DNA of 5,482 bases from Pseudomonadota bacterium (GTDB lineage Bacteria; Pseudomonadota; Gammaproteobacteria; Pseudomonadales; UBA5518), in assembly GCA_022705125.1 (NCBI GenBank), contig JAKJFB010000014.1, forward strand, positions 17,149 through 22,630, written 5' to 3'. Both the position numbers and the translations under genes were made by a program. The first letter of the stretch is position 1. Every line of letters starts with the position of its first letter. This document shows positions 1 through 5,482 of the stretch, piece by piece. A model generated the notes under the pieces. That model had not been told where the DNA came from. It was given only the letters and a program-made list of their open reading frames with translations, and made no database searches.

Positions 1-480
1 TTCCGCCACGTCCGCGCAGGCGCTCAGCTCGGTCAGGGTCACGAAGGTCGGCGGCATCATCTCGATCTCGCCGCGCGCGCGCTTCTCAAGCGCCTCGGCC
101 GGGCGCACCCACTGGTGCTCGTGGATCTCGCTGCCGTCCACCGTGACCGCATCATCCGCGGGCGCGCGCGCCACGAAGAACCACGTGGCGTAGCGCTTGG
201 GCATGATCGGCGGCGTGGTCCAGTGCGCGTAGTAGCGCAGCGAATCGATGTCGATGTGCAGTTCCGCCTCCTCGCGCGTCTCGCGCACCGCCGCCAGGCG
301 CGCGGCCTCGAGCTCGTCCGCCGCGGCGGCGATCTCCTCGGGATCCACGCGGCCGCCGGGAAACACCCAGTTGCCGCCGGCGAAGCCGAGCGCGGAATTA
401 CGGCGCAACAGCAGCGTATGCAGCCCGTCGGGTGCATCGCGCAGGAGAATGACGGTGGCGGCAGGGCGGATTTCTGTCAT
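1..480 (-). CDS. Nudix hydrolase, C-terminus cut by window edge
   Basis: The reading frame starts at the ATG whose first base is 480 and stays open to base 1, giving 160 residues without a stop; the rest lies outside the window. Seen: FPGGRVDPEE at residues 40-49, then AAVRETREEAEL at 63-74, which together form a Nudix box (glycine loop plus the RE..EE metal-binding helix). The box is stretched by about nine residues between the first conserved Glu and RE, and the usual Gly near its end is Glu73. The segment RYATWFFVARAP (96-107) and PPT (143-145) recall the bacterial and NUDT19-like Nudix group. Known of the family: these are Mg-dependent pyrophosphatases cleaving nucleoside diphosphates linked to another group, including CoA-type substrates; the substrate here cannot be told. 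An in-frame stop at 508-510 fixes this start as the only ATG. The Shine-Dalgarno sequence is weak. It lies downstream of the puuA-like gene on the same strand, 129 bases away. Confidence 0.88.
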   Translation of the reverse strand, partial: MTEIRPAATVILLRDAPDGLHTLLLRRNSALGFAGGNWVFPGGRVDPEEIAAAADELEAARLAAVRETREEAELHIDIDSLRYYAHWTTPPIMPKRYATWFFVARAPADDAVTVDGSEIHEHQWVRPAEALEKRARGEIEMMPPTFVTLTELSACADVAE

Positions 481-506
481 GAGGCACCAGGCGTTGGAGG
501 CCTGCG

Positions 507-535
507 ACTATAAGACATGCGACGGGCGTTGCGAC
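507..535 (-). promoter_or_regulatory. Possible sigma-70 promoter of the Nudix gene
   Basis: On the minus strand TATAGT (507-512) matches five of six bases of the -10 consensus and lies 26 bases before the ATG. The -35 box at a 17-base spacing (GTCGCA, 530-535) is poor, matching three of six. This would give the Nudix gene its own start despite lying behind the puuA-like gene. The call rests on the -10 alone. Confidence 0.3.
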
Positions 536-536
536 A

Positions 537-550
537 TTAACTCTGGTTAA
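537..550. repeat. 14-bp perfect inverted repeat TTAAC-TCTG-GTTAA
   Basis: The arms TTAAC and GTTAA are exact complements around a four-base centre. It is an AT-rich island in GC-rich DNA, just upstream of the candidate Nudix promoter and 59 bases after the end of the puuA-like gene. No T-run follows on either strand, so an intrinsic terminator is unlikely; an operator is possible. The remainder of the 481-609 gap shows no gene and no convincing terminator. Confidence 0.4.
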
Positions 551-609
551 GCGCGCGCTCCCACTGTCCCCCGGGTGCGGCGGGGCGGCAGCGGCGGGTG
601 GCGCAGCAC

Positions 610-1947
610 TCAGACGTTCAGCAGCAGGTGCTCGCGCTCCCAGGACGAAATGGTGCGGTTGAAGGCGTCGTACTCGGCCAGCTTCACCGAGCGGTAGGCG
701 CGGATGAACTGCTGACCGAGGATGTCGACCACCGCGTCGTCCTCGTCGATGTAGCGCAGCGCTTCCTCGAGGCTGCGCGCCACGGTGATCTCCTCTTCAT
801 AGGCGTTGCCGGGGCAAGGCGCCGTGGGCGCGAGCTTCTGCTTCATGCCGAGGTAACCGGCCACCAGGCTCGCGGCGATCGCGAGGTAGGGGTTGGCATC
901 GGCACCGGCAAAGCGGTTCTCCACGCGGCGCGAGCGCATGTCGCTCACCGGCACGCGAAATCCGGTGGTGCGGTTGTCGTAACCCCATTGCAGGCTGATC
1001 GGCGCGGATATCTCGCGCGTGAACCGCCGGTAGGCATTGACGTTCGGCGCGAACAGCGCAATGAGCAGGGGCACATACTTCTGCAGCCCGCCGATATAGT
1101 GCATGAACGCTTCGGTGTCGCTGCCATCGGCATGGCTGAAGATGTTCGTGTCGTCATCGAGGCGCAGGATGCTCTGGTGGATGTGCATCGAACTGCCCGG
1201 CTCCTTGGCCATCGGGCGCGACATGAAGGTCGCGAAGACATTGTGGCGCAGCGCGGTCTCGCGCATGGTGCGCTTGAACGTGAACACCTGGTCGGCGAGC
1301 GCCAGCGCATCGCCATGCAGGAAATTGACCTCGAGCTGCGCCGCGCCGGCCTCGTGGATCAGCGTGTCCACGTCCAGCTTCTGCGCCTCGCAGAAATCGT
1401 ACATGTCCTCGATGATCGGATCGAACTCGTTGACGGCGTCTATGGAGTAGGACTGGCGCGCGGATTCCGGCCGGCCCGAGCGCCCCAGCGGCGGCTCCAG
1501 TTCGTAGTCGGGATCGGCGTTCTTCTTGACCAGGTAGAACTCGACCTCGGGCGCCACCACGGGCTTCAGGCCATCGCGCTCGTAGAGCGCGAGCACGCGC
1601 CGCAGCACGTTGCGCGTCGCCAGCGGATGGGGATTGCCTTCCATGTCATAGCAATCGTGGATGATCTGCGCGGTCGCGTCATTGGCCCACGGCACAACCC
1701 GCATGGTACCGGGGTCGGCACGCAGGTTCATGTCGCGGTCGCGCGGATCGACCAGCTCCCAGTAGTCGTCGGGGTAATCCCCGTTGACCGCCTGGGCGAG
1801 GATGCCCTCGGGCAGGCGCAGGCTTTCCTGCTTCATGAACTTGTCCGCGGGCACGAACTTGCCTCGAGCATTGCCGGTCATGTCCGGCACCAGCACCTCT
1901 ACCTCGGTGATGCGGTTGTCTATCAGCCATTTATGGATGGTATCCAT
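610..1947 (-). CDS. puuA: Glutamine synthetase family, gamma-glutamylpolyamine synthetase (PuuA-like)
   Basis: 445 residues. It probably ligates glutamate to putrescine or another polyamine using ATP, the first step of the gamma-glutamylated polyamine pathway in the cytoplasm. Seen: the N-terminal beta-grasp piece with PDMTGNARGKFVP (21-33); catalytic-domain motifs PEVEFYL (133-139), EAGAAQLEVN (199-208), GSSMHIHQS (251-259, the ATP/metal His region), APNVNAYRRF (300-309), NRTTGFRVP (325-333) and ENRFAGADANPYL (343-355). The adenylylation-loop motif (NLYDLP type) of housekeeping GlnA is absent and the order matches E. coli PuuA (472 aa). I start at ATG 1947 because MDTIHKWL begins the conserved domain; a longer frame from 2055 adds 36 low-complexity residues unlike the family. 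A GTG at 1956 is another option; neither has a strong Shine-Dalgarno. The divergent puuB-like neighbour supports the function. Other GS-like amine ligases remain possible, and the exact amine is unknown. Confidence 0.85.
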   Translation of the reverse strand: MDTIHKWLIDNRITEVEVLVPDMTGNARGKFVPADKFMKQESLRLPEGILAQAVNGDYPDDYWELVDPRDRDMNLRADPGTMRVVPWANDATAQIIHDCYDMEGNPHPLATRNVLRRVLALYERDGLKPVVAPEVEFYLVKKNADPDYELEPPLGRSGRPESARQSYSIDAVNEFDPIIEDMYDFCEAQKLDVDTLIHEAGAAQLEVNFLHGDALALADQVFTFKRTMRETALRHNVFATFMSRPMAKEPGSSMHIHQSILRLDDDTNIFSHADGSDTEAFMHYIGGLQKYVPLLIALFAPNVNAYRRFTREISAPISLQWGYDNRTTGFRVPVSDMRSRRVENRFAGADANPYLAIAASLVAGYLGMKQKLAPTAPCPGNAYEEEITVARSLEEALRYIDEDDAVVDILGQQFIRAYRSVKLAEYDAFNRTISSWEREHLLLNV

Positions 1948-1970
1948 GGGGTTCACTTTCGCGTGTGATG

Positions 1971-2008
1971 AAAAAGGGCGTTGCCGGCGTCGCCATGACA
2001 GGCCGCAA
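1971..2008 (-). promoter_or_regulatory. GC-rich hairpins followed by U5 in the puuA leader
   Basis: In the puuA-direction transcript, GGCG (1991-1994) can pair with CGCC (1977-1980), with GCCGGC able to pair within the loop, one C follows, then five U (1971-1975), 23 bases before the ATG. A competing stem pairs TTGCGGC (2002-2008) with GCCGGCAA (1981-1988), with one bulged G. The two overlap and exclude each other, which resembles a small attenuator. The stems are short and imperfect and GC-rich DNA gives such pairings by chance. Confidence 0.22.
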
Positions 2009-2061
2009 GCGCTGGTCGCCGCGACGACAACGCGCGACGGGGATTGCGGCAACACGGTAAC

Positions 2062-2097
2062 CGAATTATCATTCGTCTTAAATCGAATATTGATTCA
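2062..2097. promoter_or_regulatory. Paired palindromic operator in puuA/puuB divergent region
   Basis: Two 14-bp elements share the plan CGAAT-N4-ATTC(G/A): CGAATTATCATTCG (2062-2075, perfect arms) and CGAATATTGATTCA (2084-2097, last base mismatched). Their centres are 22 bp apart, close to two helical turns, so two dimers would sit on the same face of the DNA. A smaller palindrome, CGGTAACCG (2055-2063), abuts the first. The block is the AT-rich core of the 204-bp gap between the two divergent genes. A regulator controlling both is inferred; the TetR protein encoded behind puuB is a candidate, but a PuuR-type or other regulator is equally possible. Confidence 0.5.
2065..2070 (-). promoter_or_regulatory. 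Candidate -10 box for the puuA-like gene
   Basis: Minus-strand GATAAT matches five of six bases of TATAAT and lies inside the first palindrome (2062-2075), so a protein bound there would block it. No good -35 is present at 16-18 bases, suggesting an activated or weak promoter. It would give a leader of roughly 110 bases before ATG 1947. No convincing plus-strand promoter for puuB was found in the same AT-rich core. Confidence 0.3.
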
Positions 2098-2151
2098 GTT
2101 TAAACAGGGGCGTCGGGCAAAAGCAAGCCGGCCGCGCGGGAGTACCTCCGG

Positions 2152-3432
2152 ATGAGTGTCGCCGGTCACGTGGTTTCGTATTACGCCGCCTCCGCCAACG
2201 CGGCACCGGAACTTGCCCCGCTGCACGGTGAAACGCGCGCCGAGGTCTGTGTGATCGGCGGCGGCTATACCGGGCTCTCGACCGCGCTGCACCTCGCCGG
2301 GCGCGGCAGCGATGTCGTGCTGCTCGAGGCCGAGCGCGTCGGTTGGGGCGCCTCCGGGCGCAACGGCGGACAGGCGAGCACGGGCCAGCGCCGCCCGCAG
2401 CGCGAGCTCGAGCAGCGTCTCGGCGAGGGGCACGCGCGCCTGCTGTGGGAACTCGGGCTGGAGGCGGTCGCGCTGGTGCGCGAACTGGTCGAACGCCACC
2501 GCATCGCCTGCGACCTCAAGCCCGGCATCCTCTATGCCGGCTGGAAGCAGCGCGACGACGACTACCTGCGCGATGAAGCGACGCATCTCGGTGAGCGCTA
2601 CGGCTATACGCAGTGCCGCCACGTGCCCGCCGAGGAGATGCGCACGCTCTCGGGCAGCACGGTGTTTCGCGGTGGCCTGCTCGATGAGGGCGCGCTGCAC
2701 CTGCACCCGCTGAACTATGCACTGGGGCTGGCCGAGGCTGCCCGGCGCGCCGGCGCGCGCATGCACGAGCAGTCGCGCGTGACCGGCTACGACGAAGGAC
2801 CACGCATCCGCGTGCGCACCGCCCAGGGCTCGGTGCTCGCCGATCATCTGGTGCTCGCCTGCAACGGTTACCTGGGCAAGCTGGAACCGCGCATCGCCGG
2901 GCGCATCATGCCGATCAACAATTTCATGCTCGCCACCGAGCCGCTCGACGCGGCGACCGCGCGCTCGATCAACCCGCGCGACCTCGCGATGCAGGACTCG
3001 CGCTTCGTGATCAATTACTGGAAGCTGTCCGCCGACCGCCGCCTGCTGTTCGGCGGCGGCGAAAACTACAGCGCGCGCTTCCCCGCGGACATCCGCTCCT
3101 TCGTGCGCCCGCACATGCTCGCGATCTACCCCGCGCTGGCGGGCACGCGCATCGACTACGGCTGGGGCGGCACGCTGGCGATCACGCTGCGGCGCTTGCC
3201 GGCCTTCGGCAAGCTGGGGCGCAACATCCACTACGCGCTGGGCTATTCCGGCCATGGCATCCCCACCGCCACGCTGGCCGGCAAGCTGCTGGCCGCCGCG
3301 ATCACGGGCCACAGCGAGGGCTTCGACGTGATGGCGCGCATGCCGACCCCGACCTTTCCCGGCGGAACGCTGCTGCGCTATCCGGGCATGGTGCTGGGGC
3401 TGCTCTACTATGCGCTGCGTGACCGGCTTTGA
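2152..3432 (+). CDS. puuB: Gamma-glutamylputrescine oxidase, FAD-dependent (PuuB-like)
   Basis: 426 residues, the same length as E. coli PuuB. It oxidises gamma-glutamylputrescine (or a similar conjugate) to the gamma-glutamyl aldehyde, releasing ammonia and hydrogen peroxide, step two of the pathway. Seen: N-terminal SYYAASAN (9-16), shared with PuuB; the FAD Rossmann motif VIGGGYTGLSTALHLA (34-49) and ribose-binding Glu59 in LLEAERVGWGASGRNGGQ; HLHPLNYA (183-190); FGGGENYSAR (300-309); GYSGHGI (364-370) near the flavin; and the closing YYALRDRL, again as in PuuB. This is the DAO fold. No signal peptide or membrane segment is apparent. The start is supported by GGGAG at 2138-2142, nine bases before the ATG. 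The gene is divergent from the puuA-like gene. Oxidation of another gamma-glutamylated amine, or of an amino acid, is the main alternative. Confidence 0.88.
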   Translation: MSVAGHVVSYYAASANAAPELAPLHGETRAEVCVIGGGYTGLSTALHLAGRGSDVVLLEAERVGWGASGRNGGQASTGQRRPQRELEQRLGEGHARLLWELGLEAVALVRELVERHRIACDLKPGILYAGWKQRDDDYLRDEATHLGERYGYTQCRHVPAEEMRTLSGSTVFRGGLLDEGALHLHPLNYALGLAEAARRAGARMHEQSRVTGYDEGPRIRVRTAQGSVLADHLVLACNGYLGKLEPRIAGRIMPINNFMLATEPLDAATARSINPRDLAMQDSRFVINYWKLSADRRLLFGGGENYSARFPADIRSFVRPHMLAIYPALAGTRIDYGWGGTLAITLRRLPAFGKLGRNIHYALGYSGHGIPTATLAGKLLAAAITGHSEGFDVMARMPTPTFPGGTLLRYPGMVLGLLYYALRDRL

Positions 3433-3523
3433 GCGGGGTCGCGCGGTGGCACCGGGAGACAACGGTGGCCAGAATGCGCCGCGCCCGCGAGGGGCGCCAT
3501 CGCGCAGGAGAGCGGCCACCCCG
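3433..3523 (+). other. puuB-tetR gap with a 6-bp GC hairpin
   Basis: This 91-base gap holds a perfect stem GCGCCC (3481-3486) and GGGCGC (3492-3497) around a five-base loop, 26 bases before the regulator's start. No T-run follows, so it is not a standard terminator. No clear promoter is visible, so read-through from puuB is plausible. GGAGAG (3507-3512) is the probable ribosome binding site of the next gene, 11 bases before its ATG. Confidence 0.35.
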
Positions 3524-4186
3524 ATGAACCCGGACACGGCGAGCGGCAACGGCCGCAAGCAGCAGCTCAGCCCGCGCCGCGAACCGCTGCAGCAGCGCTC
3601 GCTGGCGCGCGCGCAGCAGATCCTCGACGTGACCGCCCGGCTTCTCGACGAGGTCGGCTTCGATGCGCTGACCACGATCCTGATCGCGCGCGACATGGGG
3701 ATATCGGTGGGGACGCTTTACCACTATTTCCCGAACAAGCACGCGATCATGTACGCGATGGCCGAACAGTGGCTGCGCGAGGTGGAGCGCTCGCTGGCCG
3801 AAATCGACAGCTGGCAGCTCGCGGATCTCGCGCCGGAGCAGTTCGTCGACCGGTTGATCGAGCGCCAACTGGCCGCCTACAAGGCCCGGCACGGCATACT
3901 CCACCTGGTGCAGGCGATGTTCTCGATTCCGGAGCTGCGCGCTCTGGACCAGCAGCATGATGCACTGGTGATCGAGCGCATGAGCGTCGCCTTCGCCCGC
4001 TACGGGCTCGACGGCACCACCGCCGAGCTCGGTCGCCTCGCGCGCGCCTACCTGGAACTCACGCACGCGCTGCTGCTCGTGGTGGTGAACCAGGGCGGCA
4101 TCCGCTCGCGCCGCACGCTGGCCGACCTCAAGCGCGTCACGCTGTGCCTGCTGCAACCCTACATCACCGCCGGAGGAAACCGTTGA
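3524..4186 (+). CDS. TetR/AcrR-family transcriptional regulator
   Basis: 220 residues. Seen: a basic, Gln/Arg-rich tail (1-28), then the TetR DNA-binding domain: helix 1 around ARAQQILDVTARLLDEVGF (28-46) and the helix-turn-helix TTILIARDMGISVGTLYHYF (50-69), followed by the typical PNKHAIMYAM (70-79) leading to helix 4. The C-terminal part (about 85-215) is helical and divergent, as expected for a ligand-binding and dimer domain; its ligand cannot be read. The frame is open from 3410 and overlaps puuB, but I choose ATG 3524 because GGAGAG lies 11 bases upstream and the extra 38 residues are low-complexity. It follows puuB by 91 bases and its stop is shared with the next gene. By position it may govern the puuA/puuB pair in place of the PuuR-type repressor used in E. 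coli; this is inference. It could instead control only its own operon. Confidence 0.9.
   Translation: MNPDTASGNGRKQQLSPRREPLQQRSLARAQQILDVTARLLDEVGFDALTTILIARDMGISVGTLYHYFPNKHAIMYAMAEQWLREVERSLAEIDSWQLADLAPEQFVDRLIERQLAAYKARHGILHLVQAMFSIPELRALDQQHDALVIERMSVAFARYGLDGTTAELGRLARAYLELTHALLLVVVNQGGIRSRRTLADLKRVTLCLLQPYITAGGNR
4172..4177 (+). promoter_or_regulatory. Strong Shine-Dalgarno deciding a TTG start
   Basis: GGAGGA lies inside the end of the TetR gene, five bases before TTG at 4183. This is the strongest ribosome binding site in the window and selects the TTG start over an in-frame ATG at 4144, which would add 13 Arg/His-rich residues and overlap TetR by more. Confidence 0.75.
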
Positions 4187-4476
4187 AAGCACTGTTCGTG
4201 ATCCGCAACCAGAACCAGCACTACCTCGGACGACACCACGACTGGCTGGACGGCAGCCACCGGCCGGCGCTGTTCCGCACCCCGTACCGCGATGTCGCGG
4301 TGAACGAACTGTTCGAGGTCAACGTGAAGGACTTCGCCCTGCGCGGGGAGATCATTGCCTGCGAGGCCGACGACAAGGGTTACCCCGCGGTCGAGGTACT
4401 GAACCCCATTCCCGACGCCCCTCCGGTGATGGATGAACCGCCGGCCACCGACGAACCGCCGCCCGCGGACTCTTGA
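4183..4476 (+). CDS. Uncharacterised small protein with acidic proline-rich tail
   Basis: 97 residues counting Met for the TTG start. I do not recognise a named family. Seen: an N-terminal beta-like stretch KALFVIRNQNQHYLG (2-16), WLDGSHRPALFRTPYRDVAVNELFEVN (21-47) and LRGEIIACEADDKGYPAVEVL (53-73), suggesting a compact alpha/beta fold, then a Pro- and Asp/Glu-rich tail with a repeated DEPP motif (84-87 and 90-93). No signal peptide, membrane segment or paired cysteines; a single Cys at 60. The coding signal is convincing: strong Shine-Dalgarno, and a start TTG overlapping the TetR stop TGA as TTGA, the arrangement of translational coupling. It is therefore co-expressed with the regulator, and might act with it or simply share its operon. 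Its stop codon lies within the -35 box of the htpX heat-shock promoter. Confidence 0.75.
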   Translation: MKALFVIRNQNQHYLGRHHDWLDGSHRPALFRTPYRDVAVNELFEVNVKDFALRGEIIACEADDKGYPAVEVLNPIPDAPPVMDEPPATDEPPPADS

Positions 4477-4500
4477 AACTTCACGAACGAAACCCCATCT
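4472..4500 (+). promoter_or_regulatory. Sigma-32 (RpoH) heat-shock promoter of htpX
   Basis: CTTGAAA (4472-4478) and CCCCATCT (4493-4500) are separated by 14 bases. Both fit the known sigma-32 consensus (CTTGAAA, then CCCCATNT at about 13-15 bases) without mismatch. Transcription would start near 4506, leaving a leader of about 35 bases before the htpX ATG. htpX is a known heat-shock regulon member in E. coli, so position and sequence agree. The -35 box overlaps the stop codon (4474-4476) of the small upstream gene. Confidence 0.88.
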
Positions 4501-4527
4501 AAGCGGCTGTTGATCCAAAAAGGCACC

Positions 4528-4531
4528 GGAG
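4528..4531 (+). promoter_or_regulatory. Shine-Dalgarno deciding the htpX start
   Basis: GGAG lies eight bases before ATG 4540. This supports the MMRIGLFLL start over an in-frame TTG at 4510, which lies almost at the predicted heat-shock transcription start and would have no ribosome binding site. Confidence 0.65.
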
Positions 4532-4539
4532 CCAATTCC

Positions 4540-5433
4540 ATGATGCGCATAGGGCTTTTCCTGCTGACCAACATCGCGATCCTGATGCTCGCCAGCATCA
4601 CGCTGAACCTGTTGGGATTCAATTCGATCATGGCCGCCAACGGCGTCGACCTGAACCTGAACGCGCTGCTGGTGTTCTGCGCGGTGTTCGGCATGAGCGG
4701 CTCGCTCATCTCGCTGTTCCTGTCCAAGTGGCTGGCCAAGCGCGGCACCGGCACGCGCGTGATCGAGCAGCCGAGGACGCGCGAGGAACAGTGGCTGGTG
4801 CAGACCGTCACCGAGCTGGCGCGTGATGCCGGCATCAAGACGCCGGAGATCGGCATATTTCCCTCCCCGGCGTCGAACGCCTTCGCCACCGGCTGGAACC
4901 GCAACGCCGCGCTGGTGGCGGTCAGCGAAGGACTGCTGCAGCGCTTTCGCCCCGAGGAGGCGCGCGCGGTGCTGGCACACGAGATCGGGCACGTGGCCAA
5001 CGGCGACATGGTGACGCTGGCTCTGATCCAGGGCGTGGTGAACACCTTCGTGATGTTCTTCGCGCGCGTCATCGGCCACACGGTCGATCGCGTGGTGTTC
5101 AAGACCGAGCGCGGCCACGGCATCGGTTTCTTCGTCACGACCATCGTGGCGGAGATCGTGCTCGGGCTGCTCGCCTCGATGATCGTGATGTGGTTCAGCC
5201 GCCGCCGCGAGTTCCGCGCCGATGCCGCGGGTGCGCAGTTCGGCGGCCGCAACGCTATGATCGCCGCCCTGCAGCGCCTGAAGGCCGAGCAGGACCTGCC
5301 CAAGCAGATGCCCGACAGCCTCACCGCCTTCGGCATCAGCGGCGACCTCAAGCAGGGCCTCGCCGCGCTGCTGCGCACCCACCCGCCACTGGAAGATCGC
5401 ATCGCCGCGCTGCAGCAAGGCTCAGCCCACTGA
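4540..5433 (+). CDS. htpX: Membrane zinc metalloprotease HtpX (M48)
   Basis: 297 residues, close to E. coli HtpX (293). It is an inner-membrane protease that, with FtsH, removes misfolded membrane proteins under stress; the active site faces the cytoplasm. Seen: hydrophobic segments at about 4-26, 41-63, 157-180 and 194-219; SNAFATG (112-118); the zinc motif HEIGH (147-151), giving ligands His147 and His151 and catalytic Glu148; [17 protein letters not shown] (154-170); and the third ligand Glu224 in [23 protein letters not shown] (280-291) is the usual C-terminal signature. All key residues are present, so the enzyme should be active. The start [11 protein letters not shown] matches the E. 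coli N-terminus. It has its own sigma-32 promoter immediately upstream, though read-through from the TetR operon is also possible. Confidence 0.97.
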   Translation: MMRIGLFLLTNIAILMLASITLNLLGFNSIMAANGVDLNLNALLVFCAVFGMSGSLISLFLSKWLAKRGTGTRVIEQPRTREEQWLVQTVTELARDAGIKTPEIGIFPSPASNAFATGWNRNAALVAVSEGLLQRFRPEEARAVLAHEIGHVANGDMVTLALIQGVVNTFVMFFARVIGHTVDRVVFKTERGHGIGFFVTTIVAEIVLGLLASMIVMWFSRRREFRADAAGAQFGGRNAMIAALQRLKAEQDLPKQMPDSLTAFGISGDLKQGLAALLRTHPPLEDRIAALQQGSAH

Positions 5434-5445
5434 CACGTGGGTCAG
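5425..5445 (+). terminator. Weak hairpin at the end of htpX
   Basis: Two alternative short stems span the htpX stop: CCCAC (5426-5430) with GTGGG (5437-5441), and CTGAC (5430-5434) with GTCAG (5441-5445), each with a six-base loop. No T-run follows on the plus strand, so this is at best a factor-assisted or processing site. Confidence 0.2.
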
Positions 5446-5448
5446 GCT

Positions 5449-5482
5449 TCAGATGGTGTCGCCGCGGCGAGCCAGCGGCGTG
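5449..5482 (-). CDS. Possible C-terminal end of a convergent gene
   Basis: On the minus strand an open frame entering from the right edge would end with TPLARRGDTI and a TGA at 5449-5451. It would converge on htpX with a 15-base gap, ordinary spacing for such genomes. Only ten codons are visible, so coding cannot be shown and no product can be named. Confidence 0.25.
   Translation of the reverse strand, partial: TPLARRGDTI

Noticed and set aside
115..513. Plus-strand frames of 132 and 100 codons at the left end
   Set aside because: They lie opposite the Nudix gene, whose box is unmistakable on the minus strand.
598..1968. 456-codon plus-strand open frame opposite the puuA-like gene
   Set aside because: It is an exact antisense shadow of a gene with clear glutamine-synthetase motifs; its His/Arg/Val-rich product resembles no family, and long antisense frames are usual in high-GC DNA.
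1948..2055. 36-residue N-terminal extension of the puuA-like protein from ATG 2055
   Set aside because: The extension is Arg/Ser/Ala-rich and unlike the family, the conserved domain starts at MDTIHKWL, and this stretch is better explained as the mRNA leader.
3481..3497. GC hairpin as an intrinsic terminator between puuB and tetR
   Set aside because: The stem is perfect but only six base pairs, with no following T-run, so it does not meet the usual terminator pattern.
2095..3696. 533-codon minus-strand open frame opposite puuB and the start of tetR
   Set aside because: Antisense to the PuuB-like gene and through the TetR start, with Arg/Ala/Gln-rich low-complexity translation and no recognisable motif.
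3302..4192. 296-codon minus-strand frame opposite tetR
   Set aside because: Antisense shadow of a clear TetR protein; no ribosome binding site or motif.
4159..5418. 419-codon and overlapping 340-codon minus-strand frames opposite htpX
   Set aside because: Both mirror the htpX coding sequence, whose motifs are all intact; the predicted products have no family features.

Overview
The window (5482 bases, high GC, about two thirds by eye) looks like a chromosomal segment of a gammaproteobacterium. This is inferred from HtpX and PuuB proteins that read very close to the enterobacterial ones, GC-rich codon use and compact gene spacing. I see no mobile element, CRISPR array, tRNA or rRNA. The genus cannot be decided from sequence alone.

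Layout. Minus strand, left part: a Nudix hydrolase gene runs off the left edge (start at 480). Upstream of it on the same strand is a glutamine-synthetase-family gene (610-1947) best read as a PuuA-type gamma-glutamylpolyamine synthetase. A 204-bp divergent control region (1948-2151) with an AT-rich core and repeated palindromes separates it from the plus-strand genes. On the plus strand come a PuuB-type FAD-dependent gamma-glutamylputrescine oxidase (2152-3432), a TetR-family regulator (3524-4186), a 97-residue uncharacterised protein that starts with TTG inside the TetR stop codon (4183-4476), and the membrane zinc protease HtpX (4540-5433). A possible convergent minus-strand gene may end at 5449, but only 34 bases are visible.

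How the genes fit together. The PuuA-like and PuuB-like enzymes are consecutive steps of the gamma-glutamylated polyamine degradation route: glutamate is ligated to putrescine or a related amine, then the conjugate is oxidised to an aldehyde. They are transcribed divergently from one control region, so a shared regulator is likely, and the TetR gene behind puuB is the local candidate. The later steps (PuuC aldehyde dehydrogenase, PuuD hydrolase) are not in this window. htpX is a separate unit: it has a near-consensus sigma-32 heat-shock promoter (CTTGAAA, 14-bp spacer, CCCCATCT) whose -35 box overlaps the stop codon of the small upstream gene.

The most notable observations are this heat-shock promoter, the pair of 14-bp palindromes two helical turns apart between puuA and puuB, the TTGA-coupled small gene of unknown function, and a terminator-like hairpin in the puuA leader. 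I do not see clear evidence of a wholly new biological system.
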